From Flavobacterium sp. (GTDB taxonomy: Bacteria > Bacteroidota > Bacteroidia > Flavobacteriales > Flavobacteriaceae), in contig NZ_SEBR01000010.1 of NCBI RefSeq assembly GCF_004295795.1, positions 1 to 64,000 of the forward strand: a stretch of DNA of 64,000 nt. The letters run 5' to 3'. The notes beneath the pieces were generated by a model that was not told where the DNA came from, searched no databases, and saw only the letters and a list, made by a program, of their open reading frames with translations. The position numbers and the translations under genes are program-made. This document shows positions 8,400-17,113 of the stretch, in pieces. Each line of letters begins with the position of its first letter. Position 1 is the stretch's first letter.

Positions 8400-9284
8400 T
8401 CAATTTCTCTTGTCTTCGCCCCATAAAAGTTTGGCGCGCAATGTCTTGAGAAAAGTGTCTCCGGGAACTTCGACCATATTGATCCTGAAAGGCGTTTTCC
8501 TGATGATGAGTTCCGATTCGTTTTTGACCGAAGCGATGCGCGAATCGAGTGAAACCAAGTATTGTTCCTCGCGTCCGGAAACTTTCAATCGAATTTCGGT
8601 ATTGTCCGGAATCACCAATGGACGGGCATTTAGATTGTGCGGTGCGATTGGCGTAATGACCAAACTTTCGGCTTTCGGTGTCAGGATCGGGCCGCCGCAA
8701 CTCAGCGAGTATCCGGTGGAACCTGTTGGCGTGGAAATGATCAAACCGTCCGCCCAATACGAATTCAGGTATTCGCCGTCGAGCCAGGTTTCGATCGTGA
8801 TCATCGAGGTCGTGTCTTTTCGGCTGACCGAAACCTCGTTCATCGCAAAGTTGATTTCCTTTACGGATGCGATTTCGGGCACGACTTCCAGACTCAACAA
8901 CGTTCGGGGCGAAATCGTGAAATTCCTATCGATCACATATTGCATGAAAACATCGATATGGTCGCGCTGGACGCTTGCCAGGAAACCCAGTCGGCCCGCG
9001 TTTATTCCCAAAATAGGGATTCCGAGGTCGCGTACCAAAGTCGCTGCACGCAAGATTGTTCCGTCGCCGCCGATCGAGATCATGATGTCGAAACCCGAAT
9101 CAAGATCTGTGTATGAAGAAAAAGTCTTGTATTCTTTTTTGACGATTTCCTTCTCGTACAAAAGTTTCAGAAAATCGGCTTCTATGTAAAGATCGACCTT
9201 GTTTTTGTTGAAGAAGATGAAAATGTCCCTGATGATCGGCTCGGTACTGTTTTGATAGTATTGTCCGTAAATGGCGACTTTCAT
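8400..9284 (-). CDS. nadK: NAD kinase
   Basis: A 294-aa cytosolic enzyme that phosphorylates NAD to NADP. It shows the kinase signature ISIGGDGTILRAA, the NAGRLGFLA segment, and the conserved TPTGSTGYSLSCGGPI motif. Its ATG overlaps the TGA of the upstream CBS-domain gene (ATGA), so the two are translationally coupled. A gap of about 165 bp then precedes DUF6089. Confidence 0.96.
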   Translation of the reverse strand: MKVAIYGQYYQNSTEPIIRDIFIFFNKNKVDLYIEADFLKLLYEKEIVKKEYKTFSSYTDLDSGFDIMISIGGDGTILRAATLVRDLGIPILGINAGRLGFLASVQRDHIDVFMQYVIDRNFTISPRTLLSLEVVPEIASVKEINFAMNEVSVSRKDTTSMITIETWLDGEYLNSYWADGLIISTPTGSTGYSLSCGGPILTPKAESLVITPIAPHNLNARPLVIPDNTEIRLKVSGREEQYLVSLDSRIASVKNESELIIRKTPFRINMVEVPGDTFLKTLRAKLLWGEDKRN

Positions 9285-9943
9285 CAGATGTTCAGGTATT
9301 TGTCGAGATAGTCAGAACGGTCGCGCAAACTGCTCAGGTAAGTATCCTCCTGGTGTTCTGAGATGATTTCGTAATTGTATCGGCGAAAAGTCTGCAAGAT
9401 GTCGTTCATGCCGCCAATTGCGATTTTTACAGTCACCTGAACCGTGTCGATCGTCGCTTCGGAAATGAACATCCCAAGGATTTTTCCGTTGTTGCTCTCG
9501 ACGATTTGTGTGATTTGTCCTATGGAATAATCGGCGATCCCTTTTTCGATGATGATGATTCCGCCTTGTTCTTTCAAGAATGGTGTCTCGTGAAAAAGCT
9601 TTATGATGTCGGAACTTTCGTAATATCCGACATACTTGTTGGTCTCATCCAGCACTGGAACGACGTTGGTCTCGTATCTCGCAAAAAGCTCCAAAACATC
9701 GAGCCAAAGCATGTTCGGCCTGGCGAAAAAACCTTCCAAAGCGTACCTGTAGTCGGCGATTTCCTTTTCGTCCTCAAACGTCTCGACGTCGTCAGCGCCA
9801 ACCGAACCGATGTAAACCGAATCTTCTACGATAGGAAAATGCGTGAAGTGTTCTTCGGCAAAAAATTCCTTGATCGCGCCGATAGTTTCCTTCGTGTCGA
9901 TAGGTCTGTAGTCGTTGTTGATATATTCGGAAATCTCGCTCAT
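9284..9943 (-). CDS. CBS domain-containing protein
   Basis: A 219-aa protein with a tandem CBS pair in the first ~125 residues (ending with NVVPVLDETNKYVGYYESSDIIKLF) and an ACT-like C-terminal part (GQITQIVESNNGKILGMFISEATIDTVQVTVKIAIGGMNDILQTFRRYNYEI). CBS pairs bind adenine nucleotides, so this is a candidate nucleotide sensor. The ATGA overlap with nadK suggests a link to NAD(P) or nucleotide status. That link is inferred from position only. Confidence 0.82.
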   Translation of the reverse strand: MSEISEYINNDYRPIDTKETIGAIKEFFAEEHFTHFPIVEDSVYIGSVGADDVETFEDEKEIADYRYALEGFFARPNMLWLDVLELFARYETNVVPVLDETNKYVGYYESSDIIKLFHETPFLKEQGGIIIIEKGIADYSIGQITQIVESNNGKILGMFISEATIDTVQVTVKIAIGGMNDILQTFRRYNYEIISEHQEDTYLSSLRDRSDYLDKYLNI

Positions 9944-10011
9944 CTCGCCAATGCTGGGTTTGAGAATGCAAATTAATCAAAAAATGCAACAAACGCCCTT
10001 GTTTAACTTTG

Positions 10012-10019
10012 TATTTTTG
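10012..10019 (+). promoter_or_regulatory. Candidate -7 element for pdxJ
   Basis: TATTTTTG fits the Bacteroidota -7 consensus TAnnTTTG and lies ~24 bp upstream of the preferred pdxJ ATG at 10043. No good -33 TTG at the right distance is visible, so this is weak. It does argue against the track's GTG start at 10019. Confidence 0.4.
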
Positions 10020-10042
10020 TGGGTAAAACTACAAGAATTACC

Positions 10043-10756
10043 ATGACTAAGCTGTCCGTGAATATCAATAAAATAGCCACTTTGCGAAATGCGAGAGGCG
10101 GAAACGTGCCCGATTTGCTCAAGGTCGCCACCGATATCCAGAACTTTGGCGCGCAAGGCATCACGATCCATCCGAGACCTGATGAACGCCACATTCGGTA
10201 TCAGGATGCACGCGACCTCAAAAGCGTGGTTCATACCGAATTCAATATCGAAGGAAATCCCGAGAAGAAGTTTATTGATTTGGTTTTAGAGGTCAAGCCT
10301 GATCAGGTGACGCTTGTTCCTGACGCTGTCGATGCGCTCACCTCAAACGCGGGTTGGGATACGATCAAGAACATCGGTTTTCTCAAAGAAGTAATTTCCG
10401 AATTCAAGCGCAACGGCATCCGGACTTCGATTTTTGTGGATCCGATAGCGGCGATGATCGATGGAGCGGCCGAAACCGGAACCGACAGAATCGAATTGTA
10501 CACCGAAAGTTTTGCCACCGAATACGCAAACGGCAACATGCAAAGTGTCGAGATTTACGCCGCTGCGGCAAAACGCGCGGGAGAACTCAATTTGGGTGTG
10601 AACGCCGGACACGATCTGAGTTTGGACAATCTTGCTTATTTCAATCGCAACATCCCGAACTTGCTCGAAGTTTCCATCGGACACGCCTTGATTTCCGAAG
10701 CTTTGTATCTCGGATTGGAAAATGTCGTCAATATGTATCTGCAACGCCTCAAATAA
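10043..10756 (+). CDS. pdxJ: Pyridoxine 5'-phosphate synthase
   Basis: A TIM-barrel enzyme that condenses 1-deoxy-D-xylulose 5-phosphate with 3-amino-2-oxopropyl phosphate in the last step of de novo vitamin B6 synthesis. Recognised by [14 protein letters not shown] at the start, [22 protein letters not shown], and [11 protein letters not shown] near the end. ATG at 10043 gives 237 aa, the usual size; the track's GTG start adds eight non-conserved residues. The stop overlaps the next start (TAATG). Confidence 0.95.
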   Translation: MTKLSVNINKIATLRNARGGNVPDLLKVATDIQNFGAQGITIHPRPDERHIRYQDARDLKSVVHTEFNIEGNPEKKFIDLVLEVKPDQVTLVPDAVDALTSNAGWDTIKNIGFLKEVISEFKRNGIRTSIFVDPIAAMIDGAAETGTDRIELYTESFATEYANGNMQSVEIYAAAAKRAGELNLGVNAGHDLSLDNLAYFNRNIPNLLEVSIGHALISEALYLGLENVVNMYLQRLK

Positions 10757-11529
10757 TGGACCTACTTTATTCAAGGATCGAAGGCGAAGGAAAACCGCTT
10801 TTGATCATTCACGGATTTTTGGGAACGTCAGACAACTGGAAAACGTTTTCCGGACAATATGCCGCGAAAGGTTATCAGGTTCATGCAATCGACATGCGCA
10901 ATCACGGCCGAAGCTTTCATTCGGATGAATCGAATTACGAAGTAATGGTCGAAGATGTTTGCCGATATGCGAACCATCACGGGATTTCTGCTTTCGATTT
11001 GATCGGACATTCGATGGGCGGAAAGATCGCGATGTTCTTTGCGATGAAATATCCCGAAATGATCGAGAAGATGATAATCGCCGACATCGGACCCAAATAT
11101 TACAAACAGCATCACCAAGACGTTCTTGCTTCTTTGAACGCAGTTGATTTTTCGGTCAAGCCGACGCGCTCTGACGTAGCGGAAATCATGAAAAAGTATT
11201 TGGGAGACGATCAGGGAACGATTCAATTTCTCCTGAAAAACCTGTATTGGATCGAACCCGGACAACTTGGTTTTCGCTTCAATTTGCCTGTCTTGACGAG
11301 TGAAATCGAGAACATCGGACTCGCTTTGCCCGAGAATGGAGCTTTTGAAAAACCGACGCTTTTCCTAAGAGGCGGGAATTCGAGGTACGTGAAAGATGAA
11401 GATATGGAAAACATCAGAAAGCAATTTCCGAAAGCGGTTTTTGCCACAATCAAGAACGCCGGACATTGGCTACACGCCGAAAAGCCTCAGGAGTTTCTCG
11501 ATGCGACTTTGTATTTCCTGGAACAATAA
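10756..11529 (+). CDS. Alpha/beta fold hydrolase (YbfF-like esterase)
   Basis: The real start is ATG 10756, overlapping the pdxJ stop; the track's longer ORF runs through pdxJ in another frame. The 257-aa protein has the oxyanion segment IIHGFLGTSDNW, the nucleophile elbow LIGHSMGG (Ser), and the catalytic His in KNAGHWLHAEKP. This matches the YbfF group of small soluble esterases. The natural substrate cannot be told from sequence. Co-transcription with pdxJ is likely. Confidence 0.88.
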   Translation: MDLLYSRIEGEGKPLLIIHGFLGTSDNWKTFSGQYAAKGYQVHAIDMRNHGRSFHSDESNYEVMVEDVCRYANHHGISAFDLIGHSMGGKIAMFFAMKYPEMIEKMIIADIGPKYYKQHHQDVLASLNAVDFSVKPTRSDVAEIMKKYLGDDQGTIQFLLKNLYWIEPGQLGFRFNLPVLTSEIENIGLALPENGAFEKPTLFLRGGNSRYVKDEDMENIRKQFPKAVFATIKNAGHWLHAEKPQEFLDATLYFLEQ

Positions 11530-11552
11530 ATAAAAATTTTTGCCATAAAAAA

Positions 11553-11580
11553 AGCCCCTCGGTATCGAAGGGCTTTTCTT
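11553..11580. terminator. Bidirectional terminator between the esterase and a T9SS protein gene
   Basis: A hairpin (AGCCCCTCG / CGAAGGGCT, one mismatch) is flanked by an A run on the left and TTTTCTTTT on the right. It can stop both the plus-strand pdxJ/esterase transcript and the convergent minus-strand gene. Confidence 0.8.
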
Positions 11581-11600
11581 TTATTCCAAGTTTGAAGTTA

Positions 11601-12890
11601 TTAGTTCTTCAAGACTTTAGTAGTTTTTGTTGCTCCAGTGTCTGAAGTAGCAGTCAAGACGTAAGCTCCTGTTTGAAGAGCAGAGATGTCAACTGACGCA
11701 TCGGCGATAGAAGCGAAATCTTTAGTGTAGACTTTTTTACCTGTAAGGTCGTAAACGCTAACATTTGCAACGTTGAATCCAGAAACTGTTACAACGCCGT
11801 TCGTAGGGTTTGGAGTAACTGAAACTTGAACAGCGTTCGTGTCGTTAGTTCTAAGATTTCCGTCGAATTTGTAGATTCCACCAACTCCGCCATTAACGAA
11901 TCCGCCAGTCCAACCTGTAGTCGCGTCGAAAAACGTGACAGTTGTGTGCTGAACTCCTGTGTCGATAGTCGTGAAAGAAGTTCCGGCGTTAGTAGTGAAT
12001 CTAGAACCTGAGTTTCCTGTAGCGGCACCTGTAGTAACGTAATAGTTAGCTTGTCCCGGTACAGAAGAGATGTTAGGCAATCCTGTCCAAGGTGCAGAAG
12101 CGCTCCAAGTCGTTCCTCCGTTTGTGGTTACGTAGTAAACTGTTCCGTTTGTGATAAGTCCGTTGTTGGCATCGCTGAAAACCAATTGGTGACCAGTGAA
12201 ATCGGCAACCGGAGTTTGAGACGCTGTCCAAGTATTACCTTGGTTCGTGCTCTTGAAGATACGACCGTTGCTCGTTCCGAACCAGATTGTGTTTCCAACA
12301 GCAGCATAAAGATCAGTGTATCCGTATTCTCCAGCAGCGGTTGGCATAGTAAGCAATCCTGTTGGGTTTGTCCAAGTTGTTCCGCCGTCAGAAGTAACTT
12401 TCAATTCAAAACGGTTTCCCGGAGACGGATCTCCCTGAGTGATTCCGTGAGTAGCATCGAAGAAGTGAACGAAGTTGAACCAAGAAGTCCCTGATGCATT
12501 GTAAGTGTTTGCAGGCGTAGATTGCGCCCATGTTGTTCCTCCGTTGGTCGTTTTCCAAACACCTCCAAGACCAGTGTCTCCGTCGAATGCGCCTACGAAT
12601 GCCGTGTTTGCATCAAGAGCGATAACATTCGAAAGTGTGTAAGTCGGGTGTCCGATGTTTACCAAACCTGGCGTCCAAGTGTTTCCGCCGTCAGTAGTTT
12701 TTGTAAATTCCTGAACAACGTTTGTCGGGGCAGCTCCGTCATAAGCCAAAGCCCAAACGGTACTTGCGTCAACGATGTGAATATCATTGATTCCACGTGA
12801 AGCCGTAGGGAATCCTGTATTCTGCACAACCCAGCTTTGAGCCGAAACGAAAGCGGGAGCGATAAGTAAAGAGAGTAATAGTTTTTTCAT
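11601..12890 (-). CDS. Secreted beta-propeller (BNR/sortilin-like) protein with a T9SS type A sorting domain
   Basis: A 429-aa protein with a signal peptide (MKKLLLSLLIAPAFVSAQ). Repeats built on TTDGGNTW, TTNGGTTW, TSDGGTTW and STNQGNTW run to residue ~340; these BNR-like motifs form the blades of a beta-propeller, as in YCF48/HCF136-like and sortilin-type proteins. The last ~75 residues (VSVTPNPTNGVVTVSG ... GAYVLTATSDTGATKTTKVLKN) are a classical type A T9SS C-terminal domain, so it should be exported and surface-attached or released. Ligand unknown. Confidence 0.88.
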   Translation of the reverse strand: MKKLLLSLLIAPAFVSAQSWVVQNTGFPTASRGINDIHIVDASTVWALAYDGAAPTNVVQEFTKTTDGGNTWTPGLVNIGHPTYTLSNVIALDANTAFVGAFDGDTGLGGVWKTTNGGTTWAQSTPANTYNASGTSWFNFVHFFDATHGITQGDPSPGNRFELKVTSDGGTTWTNPTGLLTMPTAAGEYGYTDLYAAVGNTIWFGTSNGRIFKSTNQGNTWTASQTPVADFTGHQLVFSDANNGLITNGTVYYVTTNGGTTWSASAPWTGLPNISSVPGQANYYVTTGAATGNSGSRFTTNAGTSFTTIDTGVQHTTVTFFDATTGWTGGFVNGGVGGIYKFDGNLRTNDTNAVQVSVTPNPTNGVVTVSGFNVANVSVYDLTGKKVYTKDFASIADASVDISALQTGAYVLTATSDTGATKTTKVLKN

Positions 12891-13047
12891 AATTTTTAAT
12901 AGGATTTGTTAACTCGCTCAAAAGTAGGAAATTATTCTATCGATAAATCGCGGCTGCCATTTTTTTAAAGAAATTAACATCAGTTGCAGAAACGATTTTT
13001 GCCCTTTCGTCAAATTGGGTTAACTTTAAAGTAAAATCTTACGAATT

Positions 13048-13386
13048 ATGAATGTGATACTCCGATTGATAGCAACCGCATTGTTAGTGATGCTACTTTC
13101 TTACTTTCTTCCCGGCGTTGGCGTCGACGGATTTTTCTCGGCCATGGTCGTCGCAATCGTCCTGGGTTTGCTGAATCTTTTCGTGAAGCCCATACTTGTG
13201 CTTTTCACGCTTCCAGTGACGATTCTCACTTTCGGATTGTTCCTGCTGGTGATTAATGCCGTCGTAATTATGATGGTCGATTATTTCGTCGACGGATTCC
13301 GCGTCACATCTTTCCTGACGGCCGTCTTGTTCAGCCTGATATTGTCGGTCGTGCAATCGCTTATTTTTTCGTCCGGCAAGGACTGA
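13048..13386 (+). CDS. Phage holin family / small four-helix membrane protein
   Basis: A 112-aa, almost entirely hydrophobic protein with about four membrane helices (LIATALLVMLLSYFL, FFSAMVVAIVLGLL, PILVLFTLPVTILTFGLFLLVINAVVIM, FLTAVLFSLILSVVQSLIF). The pattern, including NLFVKPILVLFTLPVTILTFGLF, matches the phage_holin_4_2/YvlD group of chromosomal membrane proteins. The holin name is by homology only; no phage genes are nearby. It stands alone before tig. Confidence 0.8.
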   Translation: MNVILRLIATALLVMLLSYFLPGVGVDGFFSAMVVAIVLGLLNLFVKPILVLFTLPVTILTFGLFLLVINAVVIMMVDYFVDGFRVTSFLTAVLFSLILSVVQSLIFSSGKD

Positions 13387-13414
13387 TCGCCTGAAATTTT
13401 ACCGTTGCTTTAAC

Positions 13415-13445
13415 TTGTGGCTCAAATTAAAAAATACTACTTTTG
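13415..13445 (+). promoter_or_regulatory. Bacteroidota-type promoter for tig
   Basis: TTG at 13415-13417, 20 bp spacer, then TACTTTTG at 13438-13445 (consensus TAnnTTTG). It lies 24 bp upstream of the trigger factor ATG at 13470 and overlaps the track's alternative TTG start, which therefore cannot be the start codon. Confidence 0.65.
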
Positions 13446-13469
13446 CGCCCAATTTTAGCACGTATACAC

Positions 13470-14795
13470 ATGAATATCACGAGAAATAACGTCGACGCTT
13501 TGAATGCCGTCGTTACGGTCGAAATGAAAAAAGCCGACTACGAGCCTCAAGTGGAGAAAGTACTTTCGGATTATCGCAAGAATGCCAACGTTCCGGGATT
13601 CCGCAAAGGTCAGGTTCCTATGAGCCTTATCAAGAAACAATACGGCAAAGCTGTTTTGCTCGAGGAAGTCAACAAATTGTTGCAGGAAAAGTTGAACCAA
13701 TATCTGGTTGACGAAAAGCTCGAGATTTTGGGTAATCCGTTGCCTAAAGTGAACGAAGATTTCAATTTGGACAATGAAGATTTCACTTTCGAATTCGAAC
13801 TTGGGCTTGCTCCGACGTTCGATGTCGATTTGGCATCTGTCAAAAATCTGACACAATATAAAGTGGTTGCCGATGACAAATTGCTCGACGACCAGGTTTT
13901 GCGCATCCGCAAGCAATACGGGAAAATGATCCAGAAAGACGAAGTTGCCGACGGTGACGACATCACCGGAACATTCACCAACGAAGAAAAAGGGATCAAC
14001 GCTCCGGCGACTTTTGCAACCGATGTTTTCAAGAACAAAAAAGAAGCCGCAAAATTCAACGGCAAAAAAGTAGGTGACGTGGTGACTTTGGCCACGAAAG
14101 GTTTGTTCGACGACGACCACAAATTGATGGATTTCCTCAAAGTGGGACACGATGATGTTCACGGACTCGATATCAACGTCGACTTCAAGATCGAAGAAAT
14201 CACGACTACTGAACCAGCCGAATTGAACGAGGAATTGTTCCAAAAGCTTTTCGGAGAAGGTGAGGTCGCCAATCTCGACGAGCTTAAGAACAGGATCAAA
14301 CAAGATGCCGAGACGCAATTCGCGGTTCAGGCCGACCAAAAATTCCTCAACGACGTGACCGAAGCTTTGTTGGCAGGTACGACGTTCGATCTTCCGTCGG
14401 AATTCCTTAAAAAATGGATTCAACAAAATGGCGAAAATCCACTTACTGCAGAGCAAGCCGAAACAGAATACAACCGATCTGAAAACGGACTTCGCTACCA
14501 ATTGATCGAAGGAAAAATCATAACCTCGAACGGATTGCAGATCACTTTCGACGATCTGAAAGACTACACTAGCGTGCTAATCCGCAAGCAAATGGCGCAA
14601 TTCGGACAAATGAGTCCAACTGACGCAGACGTCGACGGAATCGTGATGCGAGTGCTTTCGAACCAAGAAGAAGTGAAGCGTCTGAGCGAGCAGGTCATGA
14701 GCGAAAAAATGCTGAATCTGTTCAAGGAAAAGGTAAAAGCCAAGACGAAAGAAGTTTCTTACGAAGACTTCGTTAAAGCAAGCTACGGCGAATAA
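13470..14795 (+). CDS. tig: Trigger factor
   Basis: A ribosome-associated chaperone that meets nascent chains at the exit tunnel. The start is ATG 13470 (MNITRNNVDALNAVV), giving 441 aa. The ribosome-docking signature GFRKGQVP is at about residue 42, followed by a divergent central PPIase-like domain and a long helical C-terminal chaperone region. Bacteroidota trigger factors commonly have weakly conserved PPIase domains, as here. It is followed by clpP and clpX, the classical tig-clpP-clpX order, separated by hairpins. Confidence 0.95.
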   Translation: MNITRNNVDALNAVVTVEMKKADYEPQVEKVLSDYRKNANVPGFRKGQVPMSLIKKQYGKAVLLEEVNKLLQEKLNQYLVDEKLEILGNPLPKVNEDFNLDNEDFTFEFELGLAPTFDVDLASVKNLTQYKVVADDKLLDDQVLRIRKQYGKMIQKDEVADGDDITGTFTNEEKGINAPATFATDVFKNKKEAAKFNGKKVGDVVTLATKGLFDDDHKLMDFLKVGHDDVHGLDINVDFKIEEITTTEPAELNEELFQKLFGEGEVANLDELKNRIKQDAETQFAVQADQKFLNDVTEALLAGTTFDLPSEFLKKWIQQNGENPLTAEQAETEYNRSENGLRYQLIEGKIITSNGLQITFDDLKDYTSVLIRKQMAQFGQMSPTDADVDGIVMRVLSNQEEVKRLSEQVMSEKMLNLFKEKVKAKTKEVSYEDFVKASYGE

Positions 14796-14820
14796 CTTTG
14801 TAAAAAAAGTAGTATATTTG

Positions 14821-14850
14821 AGCGCCTAAATCCTGTGATTTAGGCGCTTT
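14821..14850 (+). terminator. Hairpin terminator between tig and clpP
   Basis: A perfect 12-bp stem (AGCGCCTAAATC / GATTTAGGCGCT) with a 4-nt loop is followed by TTTTACTTT. It should end most tig transcription, so clpP may depend on read-through or on a promoter near the TATATTTG just upstream. Confidence 0.75.
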
Positions 14851-14884
14851 TACTTTCCATAAAGCATCTAAAGCTCAAACAACT

Positions 14885-15562
14885 ATGAATTACGGTAAAG
14901 AATTCAGGAAGTTCGCCACGAAACACCATGGCGTGAACTCCATGTACTACGATAAAATCGTCGGTGCCATGACGCCGACAAACATGACTCCTTATATCAT
15001 CGAAGAAAGACAGCTCAACGTTTCCCAACTTGACGTTTTTTCGCGTTTGATGATGGACAGGATTATTTTCCTCGGAACAGGTATCGACGACCAGATCGCC
15101 AATATCGTGCAAGCACAGCTTTTGTTCCTTGCAAGTGTGGATTCGGGCAAAGACGTCCAGATCTACATCAATTCACCAGGCGGAAGCGTTTATGCAGGTC
15201 TTGGTATTTATGACACGATGCAATTCATCCAACCCGATGTGGCTACGATCTGTACAGGAATGGCAGCTTCCATGGGTGCGGTTTTGCTTTGCGCCGGGGC
15301 AGCCGGAAAACGTTCGGCTTTGCCACATTCACGTGTCATGATCCACCAACCTTCAGGCGGCGCCCAAGGTGTTGCGACAGATATGGAAATCAACTTGCGT
15401 GAAATGCTCAAATTGAAAGAGGAACTTTACAAGATCATTTCCGATCACTCCGGACAATCGTTCGACCGCGTTCACAAAGACAGCGAGCGCGATTATTGGA
15501 TGAAAGCCGATGAAGCCAAAGAATACGGCATGATCGACGAAGTTTTGAGAAGAAACGTATAA
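14885..15562 (+). CDS. clpP: ATP-dependent Clp protease proteolytic subunit
   Basis: A 225-aa serine protease that forms the barrel-shaped ClpP chamber. The catalytic Ser is in GMAASMGAV, the His in SRVMIHQPSGG, and the Asp lies in the DSERDYW segment. IEERQLNVSQLDVFSRLMMDRIIFLG is the usual N-terminal region; residues before it (~40) are a little longer than in E. coli. It works with ClpX, encoded 120 bp downstream. Confidence 0.96.
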   Translation: MNYGKEFRKFATKHHGVNSMYYDKIVGAMTPTNMTPYIIEERQLNVSQLDVFSRLMMDRIIFLGTGIDDQIANIVQAQLLFLASVDSGKDVQIYINSPGGSVYAGLGIYDTMQFIQPDVATICTGMAASMGAVLLCAGAAGKRSALPHSRVMIHQPSGGAQGVATDMEINLREMLKLKEELYKIISDHSGQSFDRVHKDSERDYWMKADEAKEYGMIDEVLRRNV

Positions 15563-15625
15563 GTCGGGAATCAATATCGGGGATGCCAATTTCTGATATC
15601 CGATCCGAATTAAACTAAACAGAAG

Positions 15626-15664
15626 GCTTGGAAACATTGGTTTTTCCATTGGTTCCAAGCTTTT
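15626..15664 (+). terminator. Hairpin between clpP and clpX (terminator or attenuator)
   Basis: A 15-bp stem with one mismatch (GCTTGGAAACATTGG / CCATTGGTTCCAAGC) and a 5-T loop is followed by TTTTC. The stem is long but the T tract short, so it may reduce rather than stop read-through from clpP to clpX. Confidence 0.6.
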
Positions 15665-15682
15665 CACATCTGACAAAAAAAC

Positions 15683-16915
15683 ATGGCAAAAGAAGTATTG
15701 GATTGCTCATTTTGCGGTAGGAAAAAGCCCGAAACCAATTTGCTGATCGCCGGCATTAGCGCGCACATTTGCGACAAATGCATCGAACAGGCTCACGGAA
15801 TCGTACTTGAAGAACTCAAATCGAGCGGACATTCGAAAATCTCGAGTGACCTCGTCTTGAAAAAACCGCGTGAAATCCGTGCATTTCTCGACACTTATGT
15901 GATTGGGCAAGACCAGACCAAAAAGGTCATGTCGGTAGCCGTTTACAATCACTACAAGCGTTTGATGCAAAAAAACCACGATGATGAAGTGGAAATCGAA
16001 AAGAGCAACATCATCATGGTAGGACAAACCGGAACAGGGAAAACCCTTGTAGCCAAAACGATAGCAAAGATGCTCGACGTGCCTTTGGCAATCGTAGACG
16101 CAACGGTTTTGACCGAAGCCGGATATGTTGGTGAAGACGTAGAAAGTATCCTCACGCGTTTGCTGCAAGCCGCCGATTATGACGTGGCCAAAGCCGAAAG
16201 GGGAATCGTTTTCATTGACGAAATCGACAAAATTGCGCGCAAGAGCGACAATCCTTCGATCACACGCGATGTGTCGGGAGAAGGCGTTCAGCAAGCTTTG
16301 TTGAAATTGCTCGAAGGAACGGTCGTGAATGTTCCGCCAAAAGGTGGGCGAAAGCATCCGGACCAAAAATTCGTTGAGGTAAACACCCAAAATATCTTGT
16401 TTATTGCCGGTGGCGCTTTCGACGGGATCGACCGAGTGATCGGAAAACGCCTCAATCGTCAGGCTGTCGGGTACGGAGCCGCGAAAGGACACGACGCGAT
16501 TGACCAGGAAAACCTGTTGCAATACATCATTCCGAAAGATATCAAAGACTTCGGACTGATTCCGGAGATCATCGGACGTTTGCCGGTTCTCACGCACATG
16601 GATCCGCTTGACCGCGAGACTTTGCGAGCAATCTTGACCGAACCGAAAAACGCGCTCATCAAACAATATCAAAAGTTGTTCGCGATGGACGATGTCGATT
16701 TCAATATCACCGAAGAGGCGCTTGATTTCATCGTAGACAAAGCTTTGGAATACAAACTCGGAGCGCGCGGACTTCGCTCGTTGTGCGAGGCGATCCTAAC
16801 CGATGCCATGTACGATTTGCCAAGTTCCGACGAGAAAATCCTCAGGATCGACCGCGCTTACGCAGAAGACAGCCTAACGCGCAACCTTCTGAAAAGGCTG
16901 GAAATCGCATCTTAA
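15683..16915 (+). CDS. clpX: ATP-dependent Clp protease ATP-binding subunit ClpX
   Basis: A 410-aa AAA+ unfoldase. The N-terminal C4 zinc-binding domain is visible (CSFCGRKKP ... CDKCIEQA), then Walker [13 protein letters not shown], the pore loop GYVGEDVE, Walker [11 protein letters not shown], and the sensor and C-terminal parts including [11 protein letters not shown]. It recognises tagged substrates and feeds them to ClpP. Adjacent to clpP in the expected order. Confidence 0.97.
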   Translation: MAKEVLDCSFCGRKKPETNLLIAGISAHICDKCIEQAHGIVLEELKSSGHSKISSDLVLKKPREIRAFLDTYVIGQDQTKKVMSVAVYNHYKRLMQKNHDDEVEIEKSNIIMVGQTGTGKTLVAKTIAKMLDVPLAIVDATVLTEAGYVGEDVESILTRLLQAADYDVAKAERGIVFIDEIDKIARKSDNPSITRDVSGEGVQQALLKLLEGTVVNVPPKGGRKHPDQKFVEVNTQNILFIAGGAFDGIDRVIGKRLNRQAVGYGAAKGHDAIDQENLLQYIIPKDIKDFGLIPEIIGRLPVLTHMDPLDRETLRAILTEPKNALIKQYQKLFAMDDVDFNITEEALDFIVDKALEYKLGARGLRSLCEAILTDAMYDLPSSDEKILRIDRAYAEDSLTRNLLKRLEIAS

Positions 16916-16931
16916 TTATTACGGTTATACG

Positions 16932-17099
16932 TTAATTCAAAAAAAATCCTGCTATCAAGGCAGGATTTTTTTGTTTCGGTAAAATCAGATTTTCTTTGGG
17001 TTTTAGGTAACACCTTCGGTACGGTCCGCATCCATATCGCTTTGGTCCGCACGAAATAAACAATATTCCGGCGGTAGCGATCATCATCATCTTTTTCAT
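16932..17099 (-). CDS. Very small Cys-rich putative lipoprotein
   Basis: ATG at 17099, 14 bp downstream of the GH3 stop, opens a 55-aa frame (MKKMMMIATAGILFISCGPKRYGCGPYRRCY...). The hydrophobic segment ending in FISC is a plausible lipobox, followed by a Cys/Arg/Gly-rich stretch. The last ~12 residues (NPALIAGFFLN) are encoded by the terminator hairpin itself, so the true functional part is probably the first ~40 residues. The track's 97-aa ORF begins inside GH3 and is not the right start. Function unknown. Confidence 0.5.
   Translation of the reverse strand: MKKMMMIATAGILFISCGPKRYGCGPYRRCYLKPKENLILPKQKNPALIAGFFLN
16941..16972. terminator. Bidirectional terminator after clpX
   Basis: A perfect 12-bp stem (AAAAAATCCTGC / GCAGGATTTTTT) with a 7-nt loop. 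T runs flank it on both strands, so it serves clpX and the convergent small-lipoprotein/GH3 transcript. The lipoprotein reading frame runs through it. Confidence 0.85.
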
Positions 17100-17113
17100 T
17101 CTGTCGGTTAAAA

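Noticed and set aside
10354-10755. N-terminal 134 residues of the 391-aa ORF at 10354-11529
   Set aside because: Out-of-frame reading of pdxJ; the hydrolase begins at ATG 10756.
13048-13386. Prophage remnant suggested by the holin-family label
   Set aside because: The protein belongs to a chromosomal membrane family; no integrase, att site or phage gene is nearby.
13455-14501. 348-aa minus-strand ORF opposite trigger factor
   Set aside because: Antisense shadow of tig; composition (many F, V, R, H, N) is typical of reversed coding sequence and no motif is seen.
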